The notes beneath the pieces are model-generated. The model saw nothing but the letters and a program-made list of their open reading frames with translations, was not told where the DNA came from and did not search any database. This document shows, in pieces, positions 24,946 through 34,591 of a DNA stretch of 64,000 nt. The stretch's first letter is position 1. The number at the start of each line of letters is the position of its first letter. The stretch comes from Hymenobacter sp. J193 (lineage in GTDB: Bacteria; Bacteroidota; Bacteroidia; Cytophagales; Hymenobacteraceae): contig NZ_JAJONE010000001.1 of the NCBI RefSeq assembly GCF_024700075.1, positions 620,001-684,000 of the forward strand, read 5' to 3'. The position numbers were made by a program, and so were the translations under genes.

Positions 24946-25537
24946 ATGGAAACCACTGCCACTCCTCTCTCGCGCAAAGCCCAGATCGACCAGGTAGCCA
25001 CCGGGCTGTTTCGGCAGCGCGGCTACGCGGCTACCAGCATGCGCGAGCTAGCTGCGGCCCTGGGCATTGAAGCCGGCAGCATCTATTCCCATATCCGCTC
25101 CAAGGAAGAGATTCTGCATCGTGTCTGCTTTGGTCTGGCCGAATCGTTCATGGCCGGCCTGCGCAAGGCCCAGACCGCGGAGCCCACGGCTTCGGCCGCC
25201 ACTCCAGCTGCGCCGGGCCATCGAAAACCACGTGCGGGTGCTGATTGCGGATACGGCGGCCTCCGCCGTGTTTCTGCACGAGTGGCGCCACCTCAGCGAG
25301 CCGGCCCACACCGAGTTTCAGCACCTGCGCCAGCAGTACGAGGCCGAGTTCCGGGCCCTGATTGCCCAGGGGGTGCAGGCTGGCGAGCTATACACGCCCG
25401 ACCCGGCTTTTGCCGCTCTCACGCTTTTGGCCAGCCTCAACTGGCTGCCCAACTGGTACCGCCCAGAAGGCACGCTCACGCCCGACCAGATTGCCCAGCG
25501 CCTGACCGACCAACTTCTCGACGGTTTAGCGTATTAA
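24946..25537 (+). pseudogene. paaR: TetR-family regulator of the phenylacetate genes, frame interrupted
   Basis: The N-terminal helix-turn-helix is clear ([20 protein letters not shown], then [20 protein letters not shown]). After about codon 85 the ligand domain continues in the next frame: [28 protein letters not shown], then [20 protein letters not shown] sequence to the stop at 25535-25537. Deleting the A at 25201 joins them into a normal 196-residue TetR protein. As assembled, the first frame instead runs on into paaA. The position before paaABCD and the operator at its promoter support a phenylacetyl-CoA-responsive repressor (PaaR-like). The gene symbol is by context. Confidence 0.75.
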
Positions 25538-25572
25538 GCTTTTCCTCTCACGCTTCCATCCCCCACCCAATT

Positions 25573-26571
25573 ATGTACGGCTCCGTCAGCACCCACGACA
25601 TTCCGGCCCAGGCAACCACCGGCCTCGAAAACGAAGACCCGCAGCAGCTGGCCGAATTTGAGGCCCGCATTGCGCGCGGCGAGAAAATCGAGCCCGACGA
25701 CTACATGCCGGCTTTGTACCGCAAGCAGCTCATCCGCATGATTGAGCAACACGCGCACTCCGAAATCATTGGGTCGCTGCCGGAGGGCACTTGGATTACG
25801 CGGGCCCCGGGCTTCCGCCGCAAAATGGCCCAGATGGCCAAGGTGCAGGATGAGGTGGGCCACGCGCAGCTGCTGTACTCGGCCGCCGAAACCCTGGGTA
25901 AGTCGCGGGAGGATATGCTCACGGACCTTATCAACGGCAAAAGCAAGTACTCCAACGTCTTCAACTACCCCACGCCTACGTGGGCCGACTCCAACGCTAT
26001 TTCCTGGCTGATTGACGCGGGTGCCATTGTAAACCAGATGGCCAACGCCCGCGGCTCCTACGGGCCCTACTGCCGGGCCCTGGAGCGGATATGCGCCGAG
26101 GAAAGCTTCCACCTCAAGTACGGCCACGATGCCGTGGTGCACATGGCTACGGGCACGCCCATTCAGCGGCGCATGATGCAGGAAGCGCTGAACCGCTGGT
26201 GGCCACCTATCATGACGTTCTTCGGCCCGGCCGACAAAGCCAGCCAGCACACCGAAATTCTGATGCGCTGGAAAGTGAAAATGGCTTCCAACGACGACTG
26301 CCGCCAGCAGTTTCTGGACATGTACGTGCCGAAAATCCTGGAAATCGGCCTGACCATTCCCGACCCCAACCTGCGCAAAAACGAGGAAACCGGTAAGTGG
26401 GAATTCACGGAGCCCGACTGGGAAGAGCTGCGCCGCGTGATTAACGGCGACGGGCCCTGCAACCAGGAGCGCCTGGCCGTGCGCCGCGCCGCCGAGGAAA
26501 ACGGGGCCTGGGTGCGCCGCGCTCTGCAAGCCAAGCGTCAGGCTCCCAAAGCAGTACGCCCGTTAGCTTAA
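25573..26571 (+). CDS. paaA: Phenylacetyl-CoA epoxidase subunit A
   Basis: Catalytic di-iron subunit of the multicomponent oxygenase that converts phenylacetyl-CoA to the ring-1,2-epoxide. The 332-residue protein from ATG 25573 has the ferritin-like ligand motifs [22 protein letters not shown] and [14 protein letters not shown], giving the expected E...ExxH pairs. PaaB, PaaC and PaaD follow in order. The frame is open upstream into the interrupted regulator, but the family starts at MYGSV-type sequence. Confidence 0.95.
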   Translation: MYGSVSTHDIPAQATTGLENEDPQQLAEFEARIARGEKIEPDDYMPALYRKQLIRMIEQHAHSEIIGSLPEGTWITRAPGFRRKMAQMAKVQDEVGHAQLLYSAAETLGKSREDMLTDLINGKSKYSNVFNYPTPTWADSNAISWLIDAGAIVNQMANARGSYGPYCRALERICAEESFHLKYGHDAVVHMATGTPIQRRMMQEALNRWWPPIMTFFGPADKASQHTEILMRWKVKMASNDDCRQQFLDMYVPKILEIGLTIPDPNLRKNEETGKWEFTEPDWEELRRVINGDGPCNQERLAVRRAAEENGAWVRRALQAKRQAPKAVRPLA

Positions 26572-26664
26572 TTATGAATGCTGAATTATGAATTGTGAAT
26601 TATGAATTCGCCCGGTTAACGCCTTTGCGTGAATTCCTAATTCATAATTCATAACTCATAATTA
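26572..26664. repeat. Self-complementary AT spacer between paaA and paaB
   Basis: The gap is built of variants of gaattatgaatt on the left and their complement (aattcataattcataa) on the right, forming a long imperfect hairpin around a GC-rich loop. It is one of several operon-internal spacers of this kind. Confidence 0.7.
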
Positions 26665-26671
26665 TCCCCCG

Positions 26672-27298
26672 ATGCTTTCTTCCCTTGACCCGCGCATAGC
26701 CCGCCTGGCGCTTCCCGATACGGCTCCGGCACCTACGCCCAAGGCGGCTTTCGACCAGTTTGAGACGTTCGAGGTCTTTCATCAGAAGAAAGACGGGGCC
26801 GCCTACACCTACGTAGGGCCGGTACACGCGCCGTCGGCCGATGTAGCCTTTCTATTTGCCAAGGAGCAGTACAGCCGGCGCTTTGCCTGCACCGGCATGT
26901 GGGTGGTGCCTACCAGCGCCATCAGCCTCACTGCCTACGTGGGCGACCAGGAATCGGTGTACGATGGGGTTACGGCTATTGTACCAACGGCTGACGCGCC
27001 GGCTGAACCGCAAGAGTACGCCATTTTTCACCTCAAAAAGCGCGGCAAAGCCCATACGTACGTGGGCATGGTGCGAGCTGCCTCGGCCGCCGATGCGCTG
27101 CATCAGGCCAAGCTGACTTTCGGGGAGCAGCGCCCCGTGGTGAACGTGTGGGTGCTGCCGTGGAACGAAGTGCTGCCCCTGGACCCGGAAGACCGGGACA
27201 TCTGGCTGACGACCCCCGAGAAAAAGTACCGCGAAGCCATTGCCTACAAAGTGCAGGACCGCATCGAGCGGTTCAAGCTGGAAACAGGTAACAAGTGA
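26672..27298 (+). CDS. paaB: Phenylacetyl-CoA epoxidase subunit B, duplicated-domain form
   Basis: Small structural subunit required for PaaABC activity. The 208 residues contain two copies of the PaaB domain: about 29-77 (FETFEVFHQKKDGAAYTYVG...MWVVP) and about 114-165 (YAIFHLKKRGKAHTYVG...VWVLP). Proteobacterial PaaB has about 95 residues and one domain, so this is the longer two-domain form. It lies between paaA and paaC and is separated from both by hairpin spacers. Confidence 0.9.
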   Translation: MLSSLDPRIARLALPDTAPAPTPKAAFDQFETFEVFHQKKDGAAYTYVGPVHAPSADVAFLFAKEQYSRRFACTGMWVVPTSAISLTAYVGDQESVYDGVTAIVPTADAPAEPQEYAIFHLKKRGKAHTYVGMVRAASAADALHQAKLTFGEQRPVVNVWVLPWNEVLPLDPEDRDIWLTTPEKKYREAIAYKVQDRIERFKLETGNK

Positions 27299-27380
27299 CA
27301 GGTAATGAGGTAACAGGTCACGCGAACGAACCTGTCACCTGATACCTGTCATGGGCCACCTCATCACCTGATACTTCTTT
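27299..27380. repeat. Self-complementary spacer between paaB and paaC
   Basis: Repeated words of the type aggtaacaggt on the left (gtgacaggtaatgaggtaac) face their complement on the right (cctgtcacctgatacctgtc, catcacctgatac), forming a hairpin. It resembles the other operon spacers in design but uses a different word. Confidence 0.65.
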
Positions 27381-27382
27381 CT

Positions 27383-28135
27383 ATGAATGACCCTAAAAAA
27401 GACCTGCTGTACCGGCTGGCCGACGACCAACTGATTCTGGGCCACCGCAACTCCGAGTGGAACGGCCTGGGCCCGATTCTGGAAGAAGACATAGCCTTTT
27501 CGTCTATGGCGCAGGACAAGCTGGGCCATGCATTGCAGTTGTATTCACTTTTGCATGAGCTGGGCGAGGCGGAGCCGGATACGGTGGCTTTCACGCGCAA
27601 CGCGGCGCAGTTTCACTGCTCCCAGCTAGTAGAGCTGCCCATCGGCGACTACGCTTTTTCGCTCATGCGTCACTTCCTCTTCGACCACGCCGAGCTGCTG
27701 CGCTTTGAGGCGCTTGCGGCCAGCTCCTACGAGCCCCTGGCGCAGGTGGCCCGCAAGCTCAAGGGTGAGCTGAAGTACCACGTGCTGCACGCCAATACCT
27801 GGATCCGACAGCTGGGCACCAGCACCGAAGAAGCCCTGGAAAAGCTCCAGGCTGCGCTGGATCTGACCTTGCCCTACGCTTTGGGTCTGTTTGAAAAAAC
27901 CGAGGCCGAGCCCGCCATTATTGCCGAAGGCCTGTTCATTGGCGAAGACGCGCTGCGGGCGCAGTGGCTGGAAAACATCAGCCGCGTGCTGAGCCAGACG
28001 CAGCTGGAACTGCCCGACCTGGCCGCTATGACGCCCGTAGGCGGCGGCCGCCACGGAGAGCACACCGAGTTTCTGCAACCCCTGCTCGACGAAATGGCCG
28101 AAGTATTCCGCCTCGACCCTACCGCCGATTGGTGA
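27383..28135 (+). CDS. paaC: Phenylacetyl-CoA epoxidase subunit C
   Basis: Structural ferritin-fold partner of PaaA; the two form the epoxidase core. The 250-residue protein has the PaaC motifs LADDQLILGHRNSEW, EEDIAFSSMAQDKLGHALQLY, DYAFSLMRHFLFDHAELLR and LKGELKYHVLHANTW. PaaC proteins keep the four-helix fold but lack a complete iron site. The ATG is at 27383; paaD follows after 59 bp. Confidence 0.94.
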   Translation: MNDPKKDLLYRLADDQLILGHRNSEWNGLGPILEEDIAFSSMAQDKLGHALQLYSLLHELGEAEPDTVAFTRNAAQFHCSQLVELPIGDYAFSLMRHFLFDHAELLRFEALAASSYEPLAQVARKLKGELKYHVLHANTWIRQLGTSTEEALEKLQAALDLTLPYALGLFEKTEAEPAIIAEGLFIGEDALRAQWLENISRVLSQTQLELPDLAAMTPVGGGRHGEHTEFLQPLLDEMAEVFRLDPTADW

Positions 28136-28194
28136 TTCCTGGGTTGCCGGTTGCCTGACAAACTACCTGAAAACTATCAACCGCCAACTTGAAT

Positions 28195-28674
28195 ATGGAC
28201 GAATCCACCATCCTTTCCTGGCTCTACGAAGTGAAAGACCCCGAAATTCCGGTGGTGTCGCTGGTGGATCTGGGCGTTATCCGCCGCGTGCAGATCGGGG
28301 CTGATGGCCATGTGACGGTGCGCATGACGCCCACTTTTTCGGGCTGCCCGGCTATGGACTACATGCGTCGCGACGTAGAAAGGGTGCTACTAGAACATGG
28401 CGTGGCAAGCTATACCGTGGAAATGTCGTTGGAAGAAACCTGGAGCAGCAACGACGTGACGGAGCGCGGCCGGCAGGCCCTGCGCGAGTTTCGTCTGTCA
28501 CCACCGCCCGCCCACCAGGGCATTATCGACCTCGACATTCTGGAATATGCCGAGTGTTCGCACTGCGGCTCCCACAATACGGAGCTTCGTTCTCCGTTTG
28601 GCCCTACGCTGTGCCGGGCTCTTCACTACTGCCACAACTGCCGCCAGGGGTTCGAGCAGTTCAAGCCCGTGTAG
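28195..28674 (+). CDS. paaD: PaaD/PaaJ-type maturation protein of the phenylacetyl-CoA epoxidase
   Basis: A 159-residue protein from ATG 28195 (a TTG 6 bp earlier is less likely). An N-terminal MIP18/SufT-like domain carries VKDPEIPVVSLVDLGVI and PTFSGCPAMDYM with its conserved cysteine. A C-terminal zinc-ribbon has CSHCG and CHNCRQ. The family is linked to metal-cofactor assembly of PaaABC and is required for activity. It closes the paaABCD operon; the reductase paaE is 2.5 kb downstream on the other strand. Confidence 0.92.
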   Translation: MDESTILSWLYEVKDPEIPVVSLVDLGVIRRVQIGADGHVTVRMTPTFSGCPAMDYMRRDVERVLLEHGVASYTVEMSLEETWSSNDVTERGRQALREFRLSPPPAHQGIIDLDILEYAECSHCGSHNTELRSPFGPTLCRALHYCHNCRQGFEQFKPV

Positions 28675-28748
28675 CACAATGCTTCTCTATAGGGAGTGTT
28701 TTCCCTGCTTTTGCCGTTATTCAGATCTTATTTTCACTTGTTGCTTGC

Positions 28749-29342
28749 ATGAAGCTGATCCTGAAGCCCTCCTTGTGGCTGGCCTGTATCCTCCTTTTCA
28801 CGGCCGCCTGTAACCGTACGCCCAAACCCCTCGACCCTGCCTCGGCCAAAGCGGTAAAAGTGCAGCTCGATGTGCTGCAGGACACGGTAGCCAGCTGCTG
28901 GGCCGAGATGATAGCCAGCGACGATGCCAAACTCAGCGCTACCAGTCAGGTGCTCCGCACCCTGGCCGAGCAGCCTGGCACTGACCGCGTAAAGGTGCAG
29001 CAGCTTACCCAGGCCAACAATCGGCTGAAAGCGTTGCGCTACGACCAGCAGACGATGCGGGAGTCGGCGCGGATTGATGCCTACGATGCGGCCCAGGACT
29101 CTTTGCTGCGGGCGCTGTATCCGGTGGCGCTGCCTGAGGCCGGCCAGCCCAACGAACTGGTGCGCAACCTTACGGAAGGCATCCAGCAAACCGATAATGA
29201 AGTGGTAGGCTTCCGCGTGCGCTACGACCGAGCAGCCAAGCACTTCAACGACTATCTGCAGCTGCACCAGCCGGAGCTGCAGGAGTTGGGCGGCAAATAT
29301 GCCAAGCTTCAGCCGTTGCCCCTGTTTACCATTCAGCTGTAG
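28749..29342 (+). CDS. Hypothetical lipoprotein
   Basis: A 197-residue exported protein. ATG 28749 gives a lipoprotein signal (LILKPSLWLACILLFTAAC) with lipobox FTAAC; the frame upstream of it overlaps paaD and is not coding. The mature part is mainly alpha-helical and heptad-rich (VKVQQLTQANNRLKALRYDQ), with a LemA-like feel, but no family is certain. It is probably anchored in the inner leaflet of the outer membrane or in the inner membrane. A terminator follows. Confidence 0.75.
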   Translation: MKLILKPSLWLACILLFTAACNRTPKPLDPASAKAVKVQLDVLQDTVASCWAEMIASDDAKLSATSQVLRTLAEQPGTDRVKVQQLTQANNRLKALRYDQQTMRESARIDAYDAAQDSLLRALYPVALPEAGQPNELVRNLTEGIQQTDNEVVGFRVRYDRAAKHFNDYLQLHQPELQELGGKYAKLQPLPLFTIQL

Positions 29343-29372
29343 TCGTCGGTGGCCTTACCTTCAGGCCTATCT

Positions 29373-29411
29373 AAAAGCAAAAAGCCCCGCTTCCCGGGGC
29401 TTTTTGCTTTT
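29373..29411. terminator. Bidirectional terminator between convergent genes
   Basis: aaaagcaaaaagccccg / cggggctttttgctttt with a 5-base loop (cttcc-type) is nearly perfect and flanked by A/T runs on both sides. It serves the lipoprotein gene on plus and the M3 peptidase gene on minus. Confidence 0.9.
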
Positions 29412-29432
29412 GGCGCTGATACGTAGCTGTAA

Positions 29433-31170
29433 CTATAGCTTCGCCATTTCGTCGCGCACGAAGTCAGCGAGGGTGCGCAGGTACTCGGTGCTGAAATCAA
29501 AGCGGATGCCCGCGGCAGCATAAATGTCGCCGATGGGGGCGGTATAGCCTAAGGCCAGGGCGCGCTTATAGGCAGCCAGTCCTGCGGCCGGGTTCTGGCG
29601 GAAGTTGCGCCACACGGCAATTGCCCCCAGCTGAGCCATGGCATACTCGATGTAGTAGAACGGCACTTCGTAGAGGTGCAGCTGCTTTTGCCAGAGGTAG
29701 GGCTTATAGCTTTCCAGCCCCTGCCAGCTCACGGTGCGCTGGTTGAACTCGTCGAAAACCTCCGTCCAGCGCTGGTGGCGCTCGGTCTCGGTGTGCTTAG
29801 GATTTTCGTAAATCCAGTGCTGAAACTTGTCGATGGTAGCCACCCACGGGAAGGTTTCGAGCACACTTTCGAGGTGGGTTTTCTTGGCCCGGCGCAGTTC
29901 TTCGGCATCCGGGAAGAATACGTCCCAGTGGTCCATGCTCATCAACTCCATGCTCATGGAAGCCAACTCGGCCACTTCGGACGGCGGGTGCTTGTCGGCC
30001 GACAGCGGCAGGCGGCGCGTGAGGAAGCTGTGTACCGCGTGGCCGCCCTCGTGCAGCATGGTCACCACATCACGCAGGGAACTGGTGGCATTCATGAAGA
30101 TGAAGGGCACGCCGGTTTCGTCGAGCGGGTAGTTGTAGCCGCCGGGCGCTTTGCCTTTGCGGCTTTCCAGGTCGAGGTTGCCCATCTGGCGCATGGTGCG
30201 CAGGCAGTCGGCCAGGAACGGGTCGAGGCGCTCGAACACCGTCACGGTTTTCTCCAGCAGCTCTTCGCCCGTTTCAAACGGCCGTAGCGGCGCCAGCCCC
30301 GATACGTCTACATCCAAGTCCCAGGGGCGCAGCTCGGCCAAAGCCAGATCCTGCCGCCGCTCCAGGTCGAGGTCGTCAATGAGCGGCACCACGGTTTCGC
30401 GGATGGCCTGGTGGAAGGCAAAGCAGTCTTCCGGCGTGTAGTCGAAGCGCCCCAGGGCCGCAAACATATAGTCGCGGAAATTAGGGAAGCCGGCATTCAG
30501 TGCCATTTGGTGGCGCAACTGCACCAGTTCCGTAAACAGCTCGTCCAGCGGCTCGGCATCCTGGAGACGGCGCTCCTGAATGGCGCGGTAGGCCTCCTCG
30601 CGCAGGGCGCGGCTGGTTTTTTTCAGCTGGTCGGCGGCGCGGGGCAAGGTCATTTCCTCGCCGTGCAGCGTCACCGTCATGGCGCCCACGGTAGCGGCAT
30701 ACTGCTGCTGCTTGGTGCTGATGTCGGTTTTAAGCGGAATGTTGGCTTCGCGGTAGATGGCCAGCGCCTGCCGCACCGAGCGCACAAACACGCGGTAGCG
30801 GGCCTCGTCCAGCCCCGGCAGAAACTCCGACGCCATCATTTTTTCGTTGAGGGCGTGGTCGTAGGGCGCTACCTGGGGCTCAATCTCGCTCACGAAAAAC
30901 TGAAACGCCTTGGCGCGCTCCTGGTCCTGGGTGTCGCACGTCATGCGGATATAGCGCCAGGCCATGTCCTCGCTCAGCATGCTTTCCAGCTCCGAGCGGT
31001 CCAGCAGCCAGCGCTCCAGCTCGGCCGCTGAGTGTATAGGCCGGTCGCGCAGCTCCACGAAGTAAGTTTCCAGCCCAGCCCAGTCGGTTACCCGGAAATC
31101 CTCGGGCAAATAGAGGCGAGGGGGGGCGCTGGGTGTCGGTGGCCAGGGCCGTTTCGACGAGAGTATCCAT
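29433..31170 (-). pseudogene. M3-family oligoendopeptidase, frame interrupted near the start
   Basis: Zinc metallopeptidase of the thimet/oligoendopeptidase F group. The main frame (558 residues from 31109) has the zinc site HEGGH within MLHEGGHAVHSF, the third-ligand helix region SEVAELASMSMELM, and the conserved KPYLWQKQLHLYEVPFYYIEYAMAQL. The natural start is ATG 31170 (MDTLVETALATDTQRPP) in another frame. Removing one base from the seven-C run (31120-31126) gives TQRPPRLYLPEDFRV and one 578-residue protein. The catalytic domain is intact, so this may be an assembly indel. No signal peptide is seen, which fits a cytoplasmic peptidase. Confidence 0.85.
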
Positions 31171-31202
31171 CCAGAATAGAAGCTAAAGATGCTAAGCCGG
31201 GC

Positions 31203-32312
31203 CTACCCGATTTCAATTACAACGTCGCTGGTGAGTGGGTGGCCCACACATACCAGCACGTAGCCCTGTTTCATTTCGGCGTCCGACAGGCCTTCCCGCT
31301 CGTCCAGATGGACTTTACCGGACAGGCACTTGCCGCGGCAGGCCGTGCACAGGCCTGCCTGGCAGCTATACGGCAGATCAATGTCGAGGTCGAGGGCCGC
31401 TTCCAGAATTGTTTGGGCGGGCGTCACTTCAAACTGGTACTCGGAGCCCTCGTAGTTGATGGTCACGTTGCGCGTCACAATCTGGCCGTCGTCATCAGCC
31501 GAGGATACGTCGCCGTGGCCGTTGGGCTGGGCGGCGGCAGCTTCCATGGTTTCGGCGGCAGCCACGAAACTTTCCCGGCGGATGTTGGCGGCGGGCACGC
31601 CCAGCAGCTCCAGCGCGGACTTGGCTTCGGCCATCATGCCCTCGGGGCCACACAGGAAATATTCGGCCTGCGCGGGCGGAAACTGGTGGCGCTGCTCCAG
31701 AATGCGCAGCAGCGTGGTGCGGTTGAGGCGGCCGGTGTGCTGGTGCGCGGCCGGCCCGTGCGTGGGCTGGCTGTACACGTGCTCTACCTGCAGGCGGCCG
31801 GCGTACTGCTGCTCCAGCTGCCGCAGCTGCGCCCCAAAAATCACTGATTCTTCGTTGCGGTTACCGTACACCAGCAGCACGTGGCTCCGGGGCTCCTCAC
31901 GTAGCACGGCCTTCAGAATGCTCATGAGTGGGGTGATACCGCTGCCTGCGCCCACCAGCACGATGGAGCGCGACGCCTGGGGCTGGGTTGGCAGACAAAA
32001 GTTGCCCAGAGGCGCCATTACTTCGAGTTGCTGACCTACGCGCACTGTATCGAGCAGGTAGTTGCTCACTAAGCCACCCGAAACGCGCTTTACCGTGACG
32101 GCCAGGCGGGGCGCCTCGCCGGGCGTGCTGCTCAGTGAATACGCCCGGCGTTCTTTTTTGCCGCCGGGGCCGCAGGGCAGAATCAGCGTCAGAAACTGGC
32201 CGGGCTGGCAGGCTACCGGCTGGCGGTCGGGGCGCTCGAAGTGAATAGTGGCGGCGTCGGAGGTTTCCTGGGTGATTTCGACAACGTTGAGTGTGAGGTA
32301 CGGGGAACTCAT
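31203..32312 (-). CDS. paaE: Phenylacetyl-CoA epoxidase reductase subunit
   Basis: Passes electrons from NADPH to the PaaABC epoxidase. The 369 residues contain an FAD domain (RAYSLSSTPGEAPRLAVTVKR), an NAD(P) domain (GAGSGITPLMSIL and FLCGPEGMM) and a C-terminal plant-type 2Fe-2S ferredoxin (CQAGLCTACRGKC plus CVGHP). The spacer between reductase and ferredoxin is longer than usual and Ala/Asp-rich. It is encoded on minus with the M3 peptidase, opposite to and apart from paaABCD. Confidence 0.94.
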   Translation of the reverse strand: MSSPYLTLNVVEITQETSDAATIHFERPDRQPVACQPGQFLTLILPCGPGGKKERRAYSLSSTPGEAPRLAVTVKRVSGGLVSNYLLDTVRVGQQLEVMAPLGNFCLPTQPQASRSIVLVGAGSGITPLMSILKAVLREEPRSHVLLVYGNRNEESVIFGAQLRQLEQQYAGRLQVEHVYSQPTHGPAAHQHTGRLNRTTLLRILEQRHQFPPAQAEYFLCGPEGMMAEAKSALELLGVPAANIRRESFVAAAETMEAAAAQPNGHGDVSSADDDGQIVTRNVTINYEGSEYQFEVTPAQTILEAALDLDIDLPYSCQAGLCTACRGKCLSGKVHLDEREGLSDAEMKQGYVLVCVGHPLTSDVVIEIG

Positions 32313-32468
32313 TCAGGCAAGTAAACGGGTGGTACAGGGAAAATCAGCCGCCGCTCCACCAGAGGAGCTACGGGGCTGCAAATTACGCGAATCCGGCGGG
32401 TACGTTTTAGCTTGCGCCCACCTTTCCTGTATACGATTCCGGCGCCCTGCCCGGTTTACTTTCCGTCT

Positions 32469-33161
32469 ATGTCCGCTCTTGCCTCCCTCCTGCGTCGCCA
32501 CCAGGCCGATTTCGGCCCCATCCTGCCCGTTGACCTCAATGCTCCCGAAGTAGCCCGCCTCGATTTCACCGCCGCCAACCCGCTCGTAGTCCAGGCCGAT
32601 CTGCGCGCTACGGCAGCGTTTGAGGGGCTGATAGTGCAGCTGCTGGAAGCCCGGCAAGCCACCATCGGCGTGGGCGGCTACCTCGAAAACCGCGTCATCT
32701 ACCGGCGCAGCCCCGGTTTGTTTGGCGACGACGCCCAGCCCGCCCGCTCCCTGCACCTGGGCGTAGACATCTGGCTGCGGGCCGGCACGCCGGTGCTGGC
32801 TCCCTTGGATGCCGTAGTACACAGCGCCCAGGACAACGTCGGATTCGGCGACTACGGCCCCACCGTCATCCTGGAGCATGAGCTGGCGGGCACCACGTTC
32901 TACACGCTCTACGGCCACCTCACCCGGCGCGAAACGGCCCTGCTGCGACCCGGCATGGTGATTGAAAAAGGTGGCACTTTCGCCGAAGTAGGCCCCGCCC
33001 CCGAAAACGGCGACTGGCCCCCGCACCTGCACTTTCAGGTTATTGCCGACCTGCAGGGCCGCGTCGGCGACTTTCCCGGCGTGGCAGCACCAGCGGAGAA
33101 AAACAAGTGGGTAGCTTTATGCCCGGATCCTAACCTGATTCTGCAGAGTCGGCACCTGTAA
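32469..33161 (+). CDS. M23/LytM-family peptidase
   Basis: A 230-residue protein from ATG 32469. The M23 zinc site is complete: HLGVDI (H-x3-D), then YGHL and HLHF. The N-terminal half is a domain typical of Bacteroidota M23 proteins with AAVARLDFT-like sequence. No signal peptide is visible, which is unusual because M23 enzymes normally cut peptidoglycan crosslinks outside the membrane; it may be exported by another route or be cytoplasmic. It stands alone, divergent from paaE. Confidence 0.87.
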   Translation: MSALASLLRRHQADFGPILPVDLNAPEVARLDFTAANPLVVQADLRATAAFEGLIVQLLEARQATIGVGGYLENRVIYRRSPGLFGDDAQPARSLHLGVDIWLRAGTPVLAPLDAVVHSAQDNVGFGDYGPTVILEHELAGTTFYTLYGHLTRRETALLRPGMVIEKGGTFAEVGPAPENGDWPPHLHFQVIADLQGRVGDFPGVAAPAEKNKWVALCPDPNLILQSRHL

Positions 33162-33164
33162 AGG

Positions 33165-33330
33165 GAACCACGGATTGGCTACGCCGAACTTCGTTTCGCG
33201 TGGGTTTTTCGAATTATACGGATTTCGTAGACAATTTTTACGCAACAAAAAAGCCTCGCACAACGCGAGGCTTTTTTGTTGCTCATGAACTTATAAGCCA
33301 TGACTGTGTCAACTACAAAATCCGTGGTCT
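33165..33330. repeat. Dispersed inverted repeat around a terminator
   Basis: The left arm ggaaccacggattggctacg is an inverted near-copy of 22370-22403. The right end carries the complement aaaatccgtggt. Between them 33242-33282 is a perfect 18-bp-arm terminator hairpin (gcaacaaaaaagcctcgc / gcgaggcttttttgttgc). The M23 gene and the permease gene converge on it. Confidence 0.85.
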
Positions 33331-34544
33331 TAGTCGAACTTGATGGCTACTACGGGCTTGATGCGTGAAATGAGGTAGGTAGGCAGCAGTACGGCTAACA
33401 GGGACATCAGGAAGGTAGCCACATTGAGGACCACGATGATGAGCGGGTCCCAGTAGATTGGCACGCGGTCCATGTAATAGTTCTCGGGGTCCAGCGGGAT
33501 AAGGTGGAAGAAGTACTGAATGGCGCAGAAACCCAGCCCGGCCAGGTTGCCGTAGAAAATACCGCGCAGCGCCAGGTTCAGCCCCCGGAAAAAGAACATA
33601 CTCCGAATCTGGTTGTCGGTGGCCCCTATGGCTTTAAGCACCCCAATCATATTGGTGCGCTCCAGAATCATGATGAAGATGGTGGCCACCATGTTGAAGG
33701 TAGCCACGAACACAATGAGCAGCAGAAAGATAACCACGTTGCGGTTGAGCAGCTGCAGCCAGTCGAAAAGCTGGGCGTACTCGTCCGTGATTTTATCGAG
33801 CTTGAGGTCGTAGCGCAGGTTTTCGTACAGATTGTCGGCTACGGGGTCAAGCTGCTTGAAGTCTTTCAGCACCACTTCCATGCCGCCCACCAGCGTATCG
33901 GGCCAGGCGTTCAACTCCCGTATCTGGCGAATGTCGCCGATAACGTACACTTCGTCGAACTCGTCGAGGCCCGTCTGGTAAATGCCGCTGACCACGAAGC
34001 GCCGTACGCGGGGCGGGTTCTGAATAAAGTAGAACAGCGCGTCGTCGCCCACTTTCAGGCGCAGCTTATCGGCCACTTTGCGCGAAAGCAGCACCTGATC
34101 GGAAGCCGACGTATCGGAAAAGGACAGAAACTTGCCCTCCACCAGGTTCTGTCGCATCAGCGAAGGGCTCTGCCGCTCGTCAATGCCTTTCAGCACCACG
34201 CCCAGCACTTCTTCCCGGGTTTTGATGATGGCCGTTTTGCGGGCAAACGGCTGCGTAGACTGGATCTGCGGAAACCGTTTCAGGTCGTTGAGCAGCTGCA
34301 CGTTGCCGATGGGCTCTACCTCCAGCGAGTTGTTGTTGTCGTACTTGCTGATAGTCAGGTGCGACCCGAACGAGAAGATCTTGTTCTGGATTTCATTGCG
34401 GAAGCCTTCCAGGATGGAAAACGACACAATCATGACTGCCACGCCCAGCGCTATGCTGACAATGGCTATTTTTGTCACCGTCGAGGTAAAAGACCCCGCA
34501 TCGGCACCGTCAATTTTGTGGGATATATACCGGGAGACGTTCAC
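33330..34544 (-). CDS. LolC/LolE-like ABC transporter permease
   Basis: Inner-membrane permease of the FtsX/MacB_PCD superfamily, of the type that extracts lipoproteins toward the outer membrane. The 404 residues have one N-terminal membrane helix (IAIVSIALGVAVMIVSFSIL), a large periplasmic domain (about 45-265) and three C-terminal helices (VIFLLLIVFVATFNMVATIF; the 325-350 region; LNVATFLMSLLAVLLPTYLI). The motif LERTNMIGVLKAIGATDNQI matches LolC/E. No ATPase gene is adjacent, so the partner must be elsewhere. Confidence 0.9.
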   Translation of the reverse strand: MNVSRYISHKIDGADAGSFTSTVTKIAIVSIALGVAVMIVSFSILEGFRNEIQNKIFSFGSHLTISKYDNNNSLEVEPIGNVQLLNDLKRFPQIQSTQPFARKTAIIKTREEVLGVVLKGIDERQSPSLMRQNLVEGKFLSFSDTSASDQVLLSRKVADKLRLKVGDDALFYFIQNPPRVRRFVVSGIYQTGLDEFDEVYVIGDIRQIRELNAWPDTLVGGMEVVLKDFKQLDPVADNLYENLRYDLKLDKITDEYAQLFDWLQLLNRNVVIFLLLIVFVATFNMVATIFIMILERTNMIGVLKAIGATDNQIRSMFFFRGLNLALRGIFYGNLAGLGFCAIQYFFHLIPLDPENYYMDRVPIYWDPLIIVVLNVATFLMSLLAVLLPTYLISRIKPVVAIKFD

Positions 34545-34591
34545 TGGCGTAAAGCTACACGTCTACGTTCAGTTTTCTAGCTTCGTTGTAC

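Noticed and set aside
24946..26571. A natural TetR-PaaA fusion protein
   Set aside because: PaaA has a normal start at 25573 and the rest of the TetR domain is found in the next frame, so a one-base indel explains it better.
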